The notes: generated from the sequence alone by a model not told the origin. A stretch of 37,326 nucleotides of DNA from Amaricoccus solimangrovi (GCF_006385685.1 NZ_VFRP01000032.1:1-37326), one strand, 5' to 3'. Shown: positions 8,812 to 18,080, counted from the stretch's first letter. Program-made: numbers and translations.

Positions 8812-10152
8812 CTAAAACACCAAATCCCTATTAACGAAGATGGTGAGCCGGTCGCCCTGGGAGACGTTGATCGTGGGCGCGATCCGGAGATAGGCGTCGA
8901 GCGCGCCGCTGGAGGCGGCGCGCAGATCATCGCCGATATCCTCGATCGCGTCGGCCGCGTCGCCATTGGTTTTGTCGTCGATGATCACCTGCGGCGCGAG
9001 GCCGAAGACAGAGATCAGCGCGGCCGAGCCGAAGCGCTCCCAGAAATGCGTGTCGACCTGACCCGGCTGGCCGGAGCGGCCGAGCGCGTCGGCGCCGAGC
9101 CCGCCGAGGGCCACGCTTGTGCCCTCGGGCGTGATCGCCCGGGTCCAGGCGATGAGCGCGCGGCGCTGCGCGATGCGGACCTCGGAATTGTAGCTGCCGA
9201 TCAGCCGGGTGCCGCGCGGCAAGAGCGTGGCGGAGCCGTCGTAGGAGAGCACGTCCTCGCTGAGGACGGCGCGGACCGCGCCGGGCAGGTCGGTCGAGAG
9301 CGCGGTTTCGAGCACGGCTTCGAGAATGGTGCCCTGGACGATCATCCGGTCGGGCGCGGCGAGCGCGGTGGCGCGCGCGGTCTCGACGCCGCCGGCGCCG
9401 GCCGAGGCGAGAAAGGCCTGGTCGCCCGAACGGCGCCCACCACCGCCAGCCGCGCCGCCGCCCGGAACCCCACCGGCGGCGCCATCGAGCACCAACCCGC
9501 GTGACTTCACCTGGGCCGCCTCGATCTCCGCCGCCCGCGCAAGCTCGGCCTGCTCTTGCTTCGCGCCCGGATCGATGCCGGCGGTGACCGGCTGCTGGCG
9601 CGACAGCAGCTGACGGGTGACGTCGGCGCGGATCGCGGCGGCGTTGGCGTCGAGCATCGACTGCAGCTCGGCGCGCGAGGGTCCGGGCTCGCGGCTCCGG
9701 AGCGTGGCGAGCTCGGTCTCGAGCGCGGCGAGCCGGGCCGCGTCGGCCTCGCTCAGGCCCGCGCGCGGCGGGGTGCGCGCCGGGATCGCGGTCTCGAGCG
9801 GCGGGGGTGCTGTCGGCGCCGCGCCGCGCGGGATCTCGGTCGAGATGCCGAGGCCGGGCGGGGTCTCGCGCTGCATCTTCTCGGCCTCGGAGGTGCCCAG
9901 CCCGAGCAGGCTCCGCGCCGGGCCGGGCGCGAGGGCCCAGACCGCCGCCCCGGCGAAGAGCAGCGCAAAGCCGGCGCCGGCGACGCGGCGTGGCGCGCGA
10001 CCGCGCGGCCGAGCGCCGACGCGCGCGCTGATCCGGTCGAGCCGCTCCATCTGGTCGGCCTTGTCGAGGCCGCCGCCACGGAGATCCGCTTGGTCGAGCT
10101 TCTCAGGGTCGCGTCTGTCTGGGCCGTGTTCCTCGTCGCGCGGCTCGGTCAT
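8812..10152 (-). CDS. virB10: VirB10 channel scaffold (446 aa)
   Basis: VirB10/TrbI spans inner membrane to outer membrane in the T4SS. Here there is a charged cytoplasmic N-terminus (1-55), one membrane helix (about 57-75), and a Pro/Ala-rich periplasmic linker with a coiled-coil stretch. The conserved C-terminal beta-barrel domain follows, with VQGTILEAVLETALSTDLPG, LLPRGTRLIGSY, a WERFG motif and the terminal GDRLTIFVNRDL. ATG 10152 overlaps the virB9 stop (ATGA). The Gly-rich stretch around residues 240-255 is unusually long but lies in the linker. Confidence 0.94.
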   Translation of the reverse strand: MTEPRDEEHGPDRRDPEKLDQADLRGGGLDKADQMERLDRISARVGARPRGRAPRRVAGAGFALLFAGAAVWALAPGPARSLLGLGTSEAEKMQRETPPGLGISTEIPRGAAPTAPPPLETAIPARTPPRAGLSEADAARLAALETELATLRSREPGPSRAELQSMLDANAAAIRADVTRQLLSRQQPVTAGIDPGAKQEQAELARAAEIEAAQVKSRGLVLDGAAGGVPGGGAAGGGGRRSGDQAFLASAGAGGVETARATALAAPDRMIVQGTILEAVLETALSTDLPGAVRAVLSEDVLSYDGSATLLPRGTRLIGSYNSEVRIAQRRALIAWTRAITPEGTSVALGGLGADALGRSGQPGQVDTHFWERFGSAALISVFGLAPQVIIDDKTNGDAADAIEDIGDDLRAASSGALDAYLRIAPTINVSQGDRLTIFVNRDLVF

Positions 10153-11021
10153 TTCGGGAGGCCCCGGGGTTGGGCGGAGGCGGGAGTGGCGCTGGCGCCG
10201 GAGACCCGGGCGTTGGCGAGCGCGCTCCTCGGCATCACCGGCGCGCGGCCGCCGGGGACGGTGGCGATCACGCGGGCATGGGCGACGCAGAGCTCCGCGT
10301 CGCCGATCCGGAGCGTCCAGCGATCCGAGGTGCCCATGATCACCGCGCCGTTCTCGAGCGCGCGGGTGTTGACGATGCTCTCGCGACCCTGGGCGTCGAC
10401 CTTGAAGATCGCGGGTCGCGGCGTGTCGGGGGCGAAGAGGAAGGTGGTGGTCCTGCCGTCGTCCCAGACCGAGACCGGTCGGAAATCCGCCTTCGGGCCC
10501 GCGACATAGTAGTTCGGATCGCGCGCCCGGCCGGCCTCGGCGCTCCGCCGCGCCGCCTTGGCCCGGTCCTGCTCGGGGTAGCGGAAGCCGACGCGGTAAT
10601 TGAGGCTCGCCGAGCCCGCGCGCGCCGGCACCGCGCGGAGCTCGAAGGTGTAGCTGCGCTCTCTGGTATAGACCGTCATGTTGGTGCGCGCGCCCGCGAT
10701 CAGCGGTTTGATCGCGAGCACGTCGCCCTGCTGGAGCCGGATCACCTCCCAGCTCTCGCTGTCGCCCATCAGGACCGAGTCGACGCTCTCGCCCGGCGCG
10801 AACTCGATCGAGGTGATGATCTTCAGCGCCACGTCGAGCCGGTACACCGTGGTCGGGGCATAGGTATAGGCCTTGATCCGGGGATCGGCGCCGATCGAAC
10901 GCGGCCCGGTCTCGGCGCGGGCGGGGCCAGCTCCAAACGTGGGTGAAAGCACGATGAGCGCGGCGAGCGCGGAGGCGGCGAGCCGGCAAACGGCGCGGAA
11001 CGGGCAGGGCAGGGGGCGCAT
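10149..11021 (-). CDS. virB9: VirB9 outer-membrane core protein (290 aa)
   Basis: The protein has a Sec signal peptide (cleavage after about ARAE, residue 37). It then has the VirB9 N-terminal beta domain (YRLDVALKIITSIEFAPGESV, WEVIRLQQGDVLAIKP) and the C-terminal domain that contacts VirB7 and VirB10 (NYYVAGP, WDDGRTTTFLFAP, RWTLRIGDAELCVAH). The length is typical. It lies 45 nt after virB8, and its stop overlaps the virB10 start. It is predicted to be periplasmic and outer-membrane associated. Confidence 0.94.
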   Translation of the reverse strand: MRPLPCPFRAVCRLAASALAALIVLSPTFGAGPARAETGPRSIGADPRIKAYTYAPTTVYRLDVALKIITSIEFAPGESVDSVLMGDSESWEVIRLQQGDVLAIKPLIAGARTNMTVYTRERSYTFELRAVPARAGSASLNYRVGFRYPEQDRAKAARRSAEAGRARDPNYYVAGPKADFRPVSVWDDGRTTTFLFAPDTPRPAIFKVDAQGRESIVNTRALENGAVIMGTSDRWTLRIGDAELCVAHARVIATVPGGRAPVMPRSALANARVSGASATPASAQPRGLPK

Positions 11022-11066
11022 GATGACTTACTTTCCGGGTGCGTCGAGCGTCTCGGCGTCGACGCG

Positions 11067-11699
11067 TTAGCTCGTGACGGTGAAGCCGAGCGGGTTCTGC
11101 CAGACCGCCTCGAGCGTGCGCTCGGTCCTCGGCCGGAAGGCGAATCCGACCGTGGCGACGAAGGCGCGGCTGACCGGGGGCAGGCCAGGCTGCTCGAGCT
11201 TGCGGGTGAAGCGGATCTGCGCGGTGGCGTCGTTCAAGACGGTGACCGAGCGCACGACGACGCGGATCAGCGTCTCGGCGCCGTAGAGCGCGGGCGGATA
11301 CTGGTCGGCGCCGCTGCTCCAGAGCCCTCGCAACGAGTCCGCCGCCTGGCCTTCTGAGCCCGCCAGCACCTCGGGGATGCGGGTCGCGTTGTCGGCGTTG
11401 TCGTAGGTCTCGCGCTCGGTGACGTAGCGCACCAGCTCGGCCTGGCGCACCGCGTCGCGCTCGGCGAGGTCGCCGGGCAGGGTGGAGACGACGAGCTCGG
11501 ACTCTCCGGTGGCGCGGTCGACCATCACCACATAGGGCCGCACTTCCTTCAAGGGCAGCGCGAGCAGGAGCGCGCCGGTGGCGCAGGCGGCGATGGCGAT
11601 CGAAGTTCCGGCCATCCAGCCCAGGAGCGTCGCGCGGCGGCGCAGGCCGAAGAACACCTCGTCCTCGAAACGGTGGATCGGATCGGCCTGGCTCGGCAT
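11067..11699 (-). CDS. virB8: VirB8 inner-membrane assembly factor (210 aa)
   Basis: A short cytoplasmic segment is followed by one membrane helix (about 26-48) and a periplasmic NTF2-like domain (RPYVVMVDRATGE, RYVTERETYDNADN, and a C-terminal RTLEAVWQNPLGF). This is the usual VirB8 order and length. The ATG at 11699 is chosen over the TTG at 11702 because AGGAG sits 8 nt before the ATG. It nucleates T4SS assembly with VirB9 and VirB10, which follow in the operon. Confidence 0.93.
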   Translation of the reverse strand: MPSQADPIHRFEDEVFFGLRRRATLLGWMAGTSIAIAACATGALLLALPLKEVRPYVVMVDRATGESELVVSTLPGDLAERDAVRQAELVRYVTERETYDNADNATRIPEVLAGSEGQAADSLRGLWSSGADQYPPALYGAETLIRVVVRSVTVLNDATAQIRFTRKLEQPGLPPVSRAFVATVGFAFRPRTERTLEAVWQNPLGFTVTS

Positions 11700-11773
11700 C
11701 AAGGGGACTCCTTTCCCGGGCCGCGCGGCTGGGGTGCGTCGCGCGGCGGATCGTGTGCGAGGTTGCGGGGAGG

Positions 11774-12988
11774 TCAGGGTTTGGAGGTCGGGGGCGTGGA
11801 GGAGCCGGCTCCGGCTCCGGAGCTGGTCCCGGTCCCGGTTGGCGACGGCGTCGGCGGCATGGCGGCGGCGACCCGCGCCGCCCGGGCGCGGCTGTCGCGG
11901 ACGTATTGCATCATCGCGGCCTGGCCGGCCTCGAACTCGCCGCCCATCGTCGATCGCTTGCCCAGGCTGGCGAGGCGCTGCTGGTAGCGCTGCTTGCCGA
12001 TCTGGGCCGCCTGGTAGCTCGCGATCAGCTCCTGGCCGAAGGCGGTGCCGCGCTGGCCGGCGGGCGCGGCGGCCCCGGCGCGCGCCGCCCCGGCCGTCGC
12101 CGCGACCATCGGCTTGCCGGCGCGATAGGCGGCGGCGCCGAGCCCACCCGTCGCGACCGCGCCGGCCGCCATCATCGAGGCTTCGCGAACGCCGCTCGCG
12201 GTCGCGACCACGGTCCCGGCGAGCCCGTTCACCATGCTCGGCACCTGGCTCATCAGGAAGATCGCCGCCATCGCCACGATCAGGAACCCAGCGGCCTCGG
12301 TCAGGGTGGAGGCCGTATCAACACTCAGCAAGAGATCCTCGCCGATCCTGACGATCGCTCCCATGACGCCAGCGAGCACGAGGGGGATCATCGCAAACCC
12401 CAAGGTGAACTTCGCCCAGGAAGAGAACAGGTCGCTGGTCGCCTTGAACAGCAGGGTGCCGATGAACACCGGCGCGAGCGAGATTGCCATCGCCAGCCCG
12501 ATCTTGCCGATTCCGGCGACCACGATGGCGACGCAGGCCATCAGGGCGCCGACGACTGCGAGCAGAACCGAGAGCAGGCTGATCGAGAAGTAGCCGCTTT
12601 CGTCGGCAGCCCGGTCCGAGAAGTCGAAGATCGAGGTCACCATCTCGTCCAGCGCCTCATTCAAGGTGACATCCCCGGAGGCGTCGAGTAGCCGCGCGCC
12701 GATCGACCCGGGCACGTTGGTGAGGATGTCGTAGATCGGCGCGAACTGCGCCCAACTCGTGGCGATGGCGAGCACCATCACGTAGCGCATGCCCCACTTG
12801 GCGAAGTCTGTGGCCCGGATCGGCGCCCACTGAAAGACGACATTGGCGCCGAGAAAGGCGAGGGCGACGATGCCGGCAAGTCGGATCGTCGTTGTGACCG
12901 CTCCGCCAAAGTCGACGAACACTGTCTCGGCGTAGGCGGCTACGGTCGCGTCGACCATCGCCAGCGTATCCACGATGAAGGTCGCCAT
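11774..12988 (-). CDS. virB6: VirB6 polytopic membrane protein (404 aa)
   Basis: At least five or six hydrophobic segments are visible, including IRLAGIVALAFLGANVV, a long LLSVLLAVVGALMACVAIVVAG stretch and AGFLIVAMAAIFLMSQVP. They are followed by a cytoplasmic, Ala/Gly-rich tail of about 130 residues ending in a Ser/Thr/Pro/Gly run. This is the VirB6/TrbL layout; the protein forms the inner-membrane channel base. It begins 14 nt after the stop of the small exported protein. The long low-complexity tail is longer than in classical VirB6. Confidence 0.9.
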   Translation of the reverse strand: MATFIVDTLAMVDATVAAYAETVFVDFGGAVTTTIRLAGIVALAFLGANVVFQWAPIRATDFAKWGMRYVMVLAIATSWAQFAPIYDILTNVPGSIGARLLDASGDVTLNEALDEMVTSIFDFSDRAADESGYFSISLLSVLLAVVGALMACVAIVVAGIGKIGLAMAISLAPVFIGTLLFKATSDLFSSWAKFTLGFAMIPLVLAGVMGAIVRIGEDLLLSVDTASTLTEAAGFLIVAMAAIFLMSQVPSMVNGLAGTVVATASGVREASMMAAGAVATGGLGAAAYRAGKPMVAATAGAARAGAAAPAGQRGTAFGQELIASYQAAQIGKQRYQQRLASLGKRSTMGGEFEAGQAAMMQYVRDSRARAARVAAAMPPTPSPTGTGTSSGAGAGSSTPPTSKP

Positions 12989-13002
12989 GCCTCATACATC
13001 CT

Positions 13003-13407
13003 TCACTTGATGGCGCCGACCGATCGGCAATAGGCAAGGGCCTCGCGCAGGCCGTTTCCTTTGCGCTTCTCTTCGCGCACTGTCGCGGCGAGGCTTTCGT
13101 TCGAGCGCCCGAAGTAGTCCTCCGGCACACTCGCCAAGATGGCTGGCCAGTCGCGGCGGCCGTTCATACATCCGATGTCGTAGGGACGACCGTCGGCGTA
13201 TGCCTGGCACTGTTCGGTCGCATTCCGTGCTTCCCACCGCACCAGGTATTGATTGACGATGCTCTGGAGGGCCGAACTTCCGTCGACCTGCTCCATCACC
13301 TCCATCATAGGCGGCCGATCGCAGTGAAACGACCCGCCCACAGCGAAGGCGGGCGCGGCGCCAATCAGGGTGAGGGCGATCCCCGTGGTGGCGGTCATAG
13401 TTTTCAT
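13003..13407 (-). CDS. Small exported T4SS-associated protein (134 aa)
   Basis: The protein has a Sec signal (cleavage after AFA, residue 22) and a mature region with Cys residues in FHCDRPP, TEQCQAY, DIGCMNG and LAYCRSV, which could form two disulfides. There are no membrane helices after the signal. ATG 13407 overlaps the virB5 stop (ATGA), so it is translated with the secretion genes. I do not recognise the family; its position between virB5 and virB6 is where entry-exclusion or pilus accessory proteins are often encoded. A role in conjugation is inferred from position alone. Confidence 0.8.
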   Translation of the reverse strand: MKTMTATTGIALTLIGAAPAFAVGGSFHCDRPPMMEVMEQVDGSSALQSIVNQYLVRWEARNATEQCQAYADGRPYDIGCMNGRRDWPAILASVPEDYFGRSNESLAATVREEKRKGNGLREALAYCRSVGAIK

Positions 13408-14135
13408 CGGGTCTCTCCCTCTCCGACGCCGCGCATGAAGGCGCGCGAGGCCATTTCCTGGCGGGTGTAGAACAACGACTGGGCGCCCTGCGCGTTGGCC
13501 TGGGCCGCGAGCACGCGCAGCAGTTCGTTGGTCATCTGGATCTGCTCGATCTGGACCCGGGTGTTGAAGTCGATCGCGGCCTTCACGTCGGTGTTGGCGT
13601 CGATCCGGGGCACGAGCGCGGTGACGCGGGCCATCGCCTCGTTGGCGCGGGCGTAGGAATCCTCGCCTGTCGCCATCGCCGCGAGCGAGGATCCGCCAAG
13701 CGTGGCGAGCGAGCGGTACTGCGCGAGATCGGAGGAGGCGAAGTCCCCCAATCCCCCAAGATCGAAGTTCGCCTTGATCCGGTTGATCGAGGCGACGATG
13801 CGGGTGGTGTTGCCGAGGATGTCGCGCCCGGTCGCCGCGCCCTCGACCAGATCGGGGAAGCTGTCGGCCGCGCCGCGCGCGGCGACGTCGGTCGCGGAAT
13901 TCATGAGCAGGCTCATGCCGCGCGGCCCGGTCAGCGCGTTGATCTGCTGCTGCGCGCGCTCGATCATCTCGACGCCCTGACGTACCTGCTCGATCGCCTG
14001 CGCGACGTTCGAGGCATCGAAGACGGGGACGCCCTGCGCCGAGGCGGGTCCGGAGATCGGCAAAGTGCCGACCAGCGTCGCGAGGACGGCGGCGGCGCGG
14101 AAAGTCGCCGCCCCACTTTTACTTTGACGCCTCAT
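13404..14135 (-). CDS. virB5: VirB5-like minor pilus protein (243 aa)
   Basis: A Sec signal (cleavage near ASAQG) is followed by a helical mature protein: IEQVRQGVEMIERAQQQINALTG, a middle helix pair, and a C-terminal TNELLRVLAAQANAQGAQS. This is the all-helical VirB5/TrbJ pattern of a pilus-tip or adhesin component. ATG 14135 overlaps the preceding lipoprotein stop (ATGA), which fixes this start over an upstream ATG at 14183 inside that gene. Confidence 0.88.
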   Translation of the reverse strand: MRRQSKSGAATFRAAAVLATLVGTLPISGPASAQGVPVFDASNVAQAIEQVRQGVEMIERAQQQINALTGPRGMSLLMNSATDVAARGAADSFPDLVEGAATGRDILGNTTRIVASINRIKANFDLGGLGDFASSDLAQYRSLATLGGSSLAAMATGEDSYARANEAMARVTALVPRIDANTDVKAAIDFNTRVQIEQIQMTNELLRVLAAQANAQGAQSLFYTRQEMASRAFMRGVGEGETR

Positions 14136-14281
14136 ACGACCGCCAGCTCCGCCGCGCGGACCGGGGTCCAGTCGCAGACGCAAGGAGAAGTCTTCCCGGT
14201 GGTGCTCGCGCAGCCGGCGAGAACGATCGCGGCCAAGGCGAGGGTGAGCGCGGGGACAAGCATGAGTTTGAGCCGGGGCAT
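14132..14281 (-). CDS. virB7: VirB7-like lipoprotein (49 aa)
   Basis: The ORF starts at ATG 14281, overlapping the virB4 stop by one base (TGATG), and ends in an ATGA overlap with virB5. It encodes a type II signal peptide with hydrophobic core LVPALTLALAAIVLAGC and then a very short mature part with two more Cys residues (PCVCDW) suited to a disulfide with VirB9. Size, lipobox and location fit VirB7, the lipoprotein that stabilises VirB9. Sequence conservation in this family is too low for certainty, and its place before virB5 differs from the A. tumefaciens order. Confidence 0.8.
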   Translation of the reverse strand: MPRLKLMLVPALTLALAAIVLAGCASTTGKTSPCVCDWTPVRAAELAVV

Positions 14282-16647
14282 CAGATCAGTTCCTTCCAGA
14301 AGTCGGGTCGATCGCGCCAGCCCTCGAGCAGCCAATCGCCGCCCGGGCCACCGCCGAGCACCTTGGCGAGCGGCCCGAGCGCGCCGAGGTCCATGTCGGC
14401 GATCACGCTCATGTCGCCGGAGCGGATCAGCGCGAGCCGACTCTCGAGCGCGCTGGCGCAGGCGAAGCCGAGCTCGCGATCGGTGAGCCCGAGGGGGGCG
14501 AGCTCCTCGGCGGTGTTGCGCGCGTTCGGATAGAGGATGGTGGTGGCGGCGGATTCGAGGATCGAGCCGCCGGCGCGGCTCTCGCGGATATGCGCGACAC
14601 GCTGGGTGAGCAGGACGACGGCGACGTTCTTCTTGCGCATCGTCAGCATCCAGTCCTTCAGCCGCCGCTCGAAGTATGCGTCGTCGAGCAGCTTCCAGGC
14701 CTCGTCGAGCACGAGCAGCGTCGGTCGCCCGTCCTCGACGAGCCGCTCGATCCGGCGGAACACGTAGGAGAGCCAGGCGGTGCGCACGGCGGGCGTGTCG
14801 AAGATCTCCGAAAGATCGAAGCCGGTGACCGTGGCGTCGAAGCCGAGCGTGTCGACGCCGTCGCCGGCGAAGAGCCAGCCGAAGGCGCCCTCGGCGTCCC
14901 ATTCGCCCATGCGCTCGAAGAGCGCGCCCTCGTCGTCGACGGCGCGGAACTGGCGGCGGAAGGCGCGCAGGCCGCGCAAGGCGGGATCGGTCTCGGCATT
15001 GACCCGGACCGCCTGCGCCAGCGCCTGGGCCTGGGTCGCGCTGAGCGGACCCTCGCGCGAGAGCAGCGCCGAGAGCCAGTCGGTGAGCCAGGCCTGGCCG
15101 CGCTCGTCGGTCTCGGCGGCGAAGGGATTGAAGCCGGTCGCCTCGCCGAGCCGCACGGCGGAATAGCTCCCGCCCATGGCGCGGAGCGGCGTCTCGAGGC
15201 CGCGGTCCTTGTCGAAGACGATGATCCGGGCGCCGGTGCGCCTCGCCTGAGCGATCAGGAACGCGGTGCCGAGCGTCTTGCCCGAGCCGGTGCGGCCCAG
15301 CACCAGCGTATGGCCGACACTCCGCTCGCCCGGCCGGCCGCGCAGGTGGAAGCTGAAGCGGAACGCGCCGCCGGCGGCGGTCGGCAGCGTGGTGATCGGC
15401 TGGCCCCAAGGGGTCTCGGAAGCCCCGAGCCCGCGCGGATTGGCGTGGAGCGCGGCGAGATGGGCGAAGTTCTTCGACGAGATCATCGCGGCGCGGGCGC
15501 GGAAGCCGGCATTGCCCGGATGCTGCGCGAAATACCCCGCCCGGGCGCCGATCTCCTCGCGCACCATCACGCAGCCGGCGCGGCTGCCGGCGGCGCGGGC
15601 CTGGCTCGCCGCCGCGTCGAGCTCGGCCGGGCTCCGGGCGAAGAGCACGACGGTCGCGTGATGCAGGCCGAAGGCGATCCGGCCCGAGGCGAGATCGTCG
15701 GCCGCGTCGATCAGCTGGGCGCGCAAGCTCGCCGCCGCGTCGTCGGCCGCGCCCATCTGGCGCACGGTGCGGCGGATCCGCGCCAGCGCCTCGACCTGCT
15801 CGATCGGCGTGAAGGAGTGGGTGACGACGCCGTCGCAATCGAGATCGAAGCCGTCGAAGATCCCGGGCGACGTCGCGGCGGGATAGGCCTTGAGCGAGAA
15901 CACCGCGCCGAAGCGCAGGTCGTCGGTCGAGGCGCCCGGCACCACGAACTGGTCGCCCTCGAAGCGGACGCTCGTGCTTGCGACGAGATCGGCGAGCGGC
16001 CGGAAGCCTCTCGCAGCCGGCATCGGTTCGGCGCGGCCGGTAACGAGCGCGCCGAGCAGTTCGAGCCAGTGGCCGCCCGAGAGCGTGAGCCGTTCGGGAC
16101 GAGTGACGGCGAGCGTTTCCATCAGGAAGGCCACGACCTCGTCGAGCCGCTCGATCCTGCGCGCGATCCGGTCGCGCTCGGCGGCGGGACCGGCACCCAT
16201 GCCGAAGAGCCTGGCCGCGACACCGGTGAGCTTCGCCGGCCGCAGCGTCACGGTGACGAAGCTCCGGCGCTCGCGCAGCTCCTTCGCGCCGAGCGCCGCC
16301 TGCCAGCGGGACTCGACCGCGTGCGAGAAGCCGTCGACCCAGAGCAGCGCGCGCGGCTGTGGCGCGGCGCGGCTCGAGACCCGGTGCAGCGTGAAGCCGA
16401 GATCGAGGCTCGCCTGGGCGATCACCGACTGGACCGCCTCGGCGACATCCTCGACCAGCGCGCTCTCGGCGGTGGCGGCGCCGAGCCCCGCCACCGCGAA
16501 GCTCGCCATCAGCTCGCCGTCGCGCAGCATCAGCACGTCGTCGCGCAAGGCTGTGACATAGGGCAGGTGCGCGGCGAGGCTCACGTCCTCGCCGATGTCG
16601 CGCGGCTCGAGCCGGCGGCGGCCGAGGCTCCGGACGGCGTCAGGCAC
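14281..16647 (-). CDS. virB4: VirB4 secretion ATPase (788 aa)
   Basis: This is the largest T4SS ATPase. An N-terminal VirB4 domain (ends about residue 380) leads into a RecA-like core with Walker A LGRTGSGKT (about 450-458), IIVFDKDRGLE, Walker B LLVLDEAWKLLDD (about 645) and the motor motif VVLLTQRVAHI. The length is normal for the family. The start is GTG 16647, which overlaps the virB3 stop by 8 nt; AAGGGGA precedes it. It energises pilin extraction and substrate transfer with VirB11. Confidence 0.94.
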   Translation of the reverse strand: MPDAVRSLGRRRLEPRDIGEDVSLAAHLPYVTALRDDVLMLRDGELMASFAVAGLGAATAESALVEDVAEAVQSVIAQASLDLGFTLHRVSSRAAPQPRALLWVDGFSHAVESRWQAALGAKELRERRSFVTVTLRPAKLTGVAARLFGMGAGPAAERDRIARRIERLDEVVAFLMETLAVTRPERLTLSGGHWLELLGALVTGRAEPMPAARGFRPLADLVASTSVRFEGDQFVVPGASTDDLRFGAVFSLKAYPAATSPGIFDGFDLDCDGVVTHSFTPIEQVEALARIRRTVRQMGAADDAAASLRAQLIDAADDLASGRIAFGLHHATVVLFARSPAELDAAASQARAAGSRAGCVMVREEIGARAGYFAQHPGNAGFRARAAMISSKNFAHLAALHANPRGLGASETPWGQPITTLPTAAGGAFRFSFHLRGRPGERSVGHTLVLGRTGSGKTLGTAFLIAQARRTGARIIVFDKDRGLETPLRAMGGSYSAVRLGEATGFNPFAAETDERGQAWLTDWLSALLSREGPLSATQAQALAQAVRVNAETDPALRGLRAFRRQFRAVDDEGALFERMGEWDAEGAFGWLFAGDGVDTLGFDATVTGFDLSEIFDTPAVRTAWLSYVFRRIERLVEDGRPTLLVLDEAWKLLDDAYFERRLKDWMLTMRKKNVAVVLLTQRVAHIRESRAGGSILESAATTILYPNARNTAEELAPLGLTDRELGFACASALESRLALIRSGDMSVIADMDLGALGPLAKVLGGGPGGDWLLEGWRDRPDFWKELI

Positions 16648-16927
16648 GGTAGATGATCCCCTTGCCCTTGAACCAGGCGGCGGGGAGCGGCGTCTTCGTC
16701 AAGCTGGTGAAGATCACGTCGAAGATCCGCGCGTCCCAGGCGGCGAGCGCGCGTAAGGAGGCGTAGCCCACCACCGCGCTGAGCCCGAACCAGAGGAATG
16801 ACAGCGTGGCGATGAAGCCGCCGAGCACCGTCATGCCGAGCACGATGACATAGGTGAGCGGCAGCCCCATCAGCGCCACCGGCCGGGTCAGCGCCTGGAA
16901 GCAGGGGGTCGGGGACCCGGGCGTCAC
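16640..16927 (-). CDS. virB3: VirB3 inner-membrane protein (95 aa)
   Basis: The start is GTG 16927, overlapping the virB2 stop as GTGA. The sequence contains FQALTRPVALMGLPLTYVIV and a second hydrophobic stretch FIATLSFLWFGLSAVVGYASL, then a soluble C-terminal part ending near the membrane. This is the VirB3/TrbD pattern of two membrane helices next to VirB4, to which VirB3 is fused in some systems. The longer in-frame ORF upstream is a shadow of virB2. Confidence 0.88.
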   Translation of the reverse strand: MTPGSPTPCFQALTRPVALMGLPLTYVIVLGMTVLGGFIATLSFLWFGLSAVVGYASLRALAAWDARIFDVIFTSLTKTPLPAAWFKGKGIIYRA

Positions 16928-17247
16928 GCGAAGCCGCCGAGGATCGTCGCCGAGCCGAACAGGATGACGAGGCCGACGCAGATCGAGACCGCGAGGCCGA
17001 GGTTCATCCGGCCGAACAGGAAGGCGATGCCGACGGCGGCGAGCGCCACGAGCCCGATCGCGCGGCCCGTCGTCCCGGTCAAGGCGGTGCCGAGCGTGGT
17101 GAAGAAGGTGTCGATCGGCGACAGGTCCTGGGCGCGGGCGGGCGCCGTCGTCAGCAGGGACATCGCCAGCGCGGCGAGCGCGCGCGGTGCGAAGGGGCGC
17201 AGGCACCGATGGAGGGACGCGCGGGCGGAGGTGATCAGTTTGGCCAT
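16924..17247 (-). CDS. virB2: VirB2 major pilin (107 aa)
   Basis: A long signal sequence (cleavage after about ARAQ, residue 40) is followed by a short mature pilin with two hydrophobic helices (IGLVALAAVGIAFLFG and LAVSICVGLVILFGSA) separated by a polar turn. This is the standard VirB2/TrbC plan. It overlaps the end of virB1 by 13 nt and the start of virB3 by 4 nt. Confidence 0.92.
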   Translation of the reverse strand: MAKLITSARASLHRCLRPFAPRALAALAMSLLTTAPARAQDLSPIDTFFTTLGTALTGTTGRAIGLVALAAVGIAFLFGRMNLGLAVSICVGLVILFGSATILGGFA

Positions 17248-18080
17248 TCGAGGACGGTTCCTTGTCGGGGGTGGGAAACGGGTGTGTCGGCGCGTTCGTC
17301 GAAGCTCTCGGCGCGGGTGAGAAGGATGGGCTCATCGCCGGCGCGGGACACGCGCGTGGGCTCCGGCGTATCGGCGGGCGCGTTCCGCGTGGAGAGAGTT
17401 ACGGAACTTTCGGGTGCGAGCCTGCCATCCGTCTCTGCGGAACCCGCTCGGCGGAGACCAGCGGCGGCGGTGATCCGGGCGACATACTCCCGGGTCTCGC
17501 GGAACGGCGGCACGCCGGCATAGCGGGTCACGCGATGCGGTCCGGCGTTATAGGCGGCGAGCGCGAGGTCGACGCGGCCGAAGGCCTCGAGCTGCGCGGT
17601 GAGATAGCGCGCGGCGCCGCGCAGGTTCGCCAGCGGCTCGAAGGCGTCGGCGACGCCGAGCGCGGTCGCCGTCTCGGGCATCAGCTGGCCCAAGCCCCGC
17701 GCGCCTTTCGGCGACACCGCGTCGGGATTGAAGCGCGACTCCTGGTCGATCAGCGCGACGAAGAGCCGGGCGAAGGCGTCGGTGTCGAGCCCGGCCACGA
17801 CCACGCCCGGGTGGCCCGCGAAGGCGCGCGCCACGCCCTCGGCCATCGGCCGGTAGACCGCCGCGAGACGCCCCGCGCCGCGCGTACGGTGCGTGCCCGG
17901 AAATTGTTCTACATCATAAGTTCTATTCTCGGCTAAACTCCGCGACGTCGCCCCGCGCGCCAGCATCATCCCGTTCCGGTCGAATTCCCACACCTCGGCG
18001 CGCGCCGAAGCCGTGCCTTGCGTGAGGAGCAGTCCCAGCGCCAGCAGACCCTTGGCGGCGATGTCGCGGCGCCGGTTCAT
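17235..18080 (-). CDS. virB1: VirB1 lytic transglycosylase (281 aa)
   Basis: After a Sec signal the protein has a linker and an SLT/GEWL-fold lytic transglycosylase domain. That domain shows the catalytic Glu in ALIDQESRFNPDAVS (E114), GARGLGQLMPETA and LALAAYNAGPHRV. It locally opens peptidoglycan for assembly of the channel. A Ser/Thr/Arg-rich tail of about 75 residues follows the domain. ATG 18080 overlaps the stop of the upstream membrane gene (ATGA), which selects this start over ATG 18092. Confidence 0.9.
   Translation of the reverse strand: MNRRRDIAAKGLLALGLLLTQGTASARAEVWEFDRNGMMLARGATSRSLAENRTYDVEQFPGTHRTRGAGRLAAVYRPMAEGVARAFAGHPGVVVAGLDTDAFARLFVALIDQESRFNPDAVSPKGARGLGQLMPETATALGVADAFEPLANLRGAARYLTAQLEAFGRVDLALAAYNAGPHRVTRYAGVPPFRETREYVARITAAAGLRRAGSAETDGRLAPESSVTLSTRNAPADTPEPTRVSRAGDEPILLTRAESFDERADTPVSHPRQGTVLEWPN

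Noticed and set aside
8812-10989. 725-codon ORF as a single giant VirB10
   Set aside because: Only the part from ATG 10152 is VirB10; the rest is virB9 read out of frame, and virB9 has its own signal peptide and start.
14590-16656. 688-codon plus-strand ORF opposite virB4
   Set aside because: It is a shadow of virB4; the minus-strand frame has Walker motifs and the expected length.
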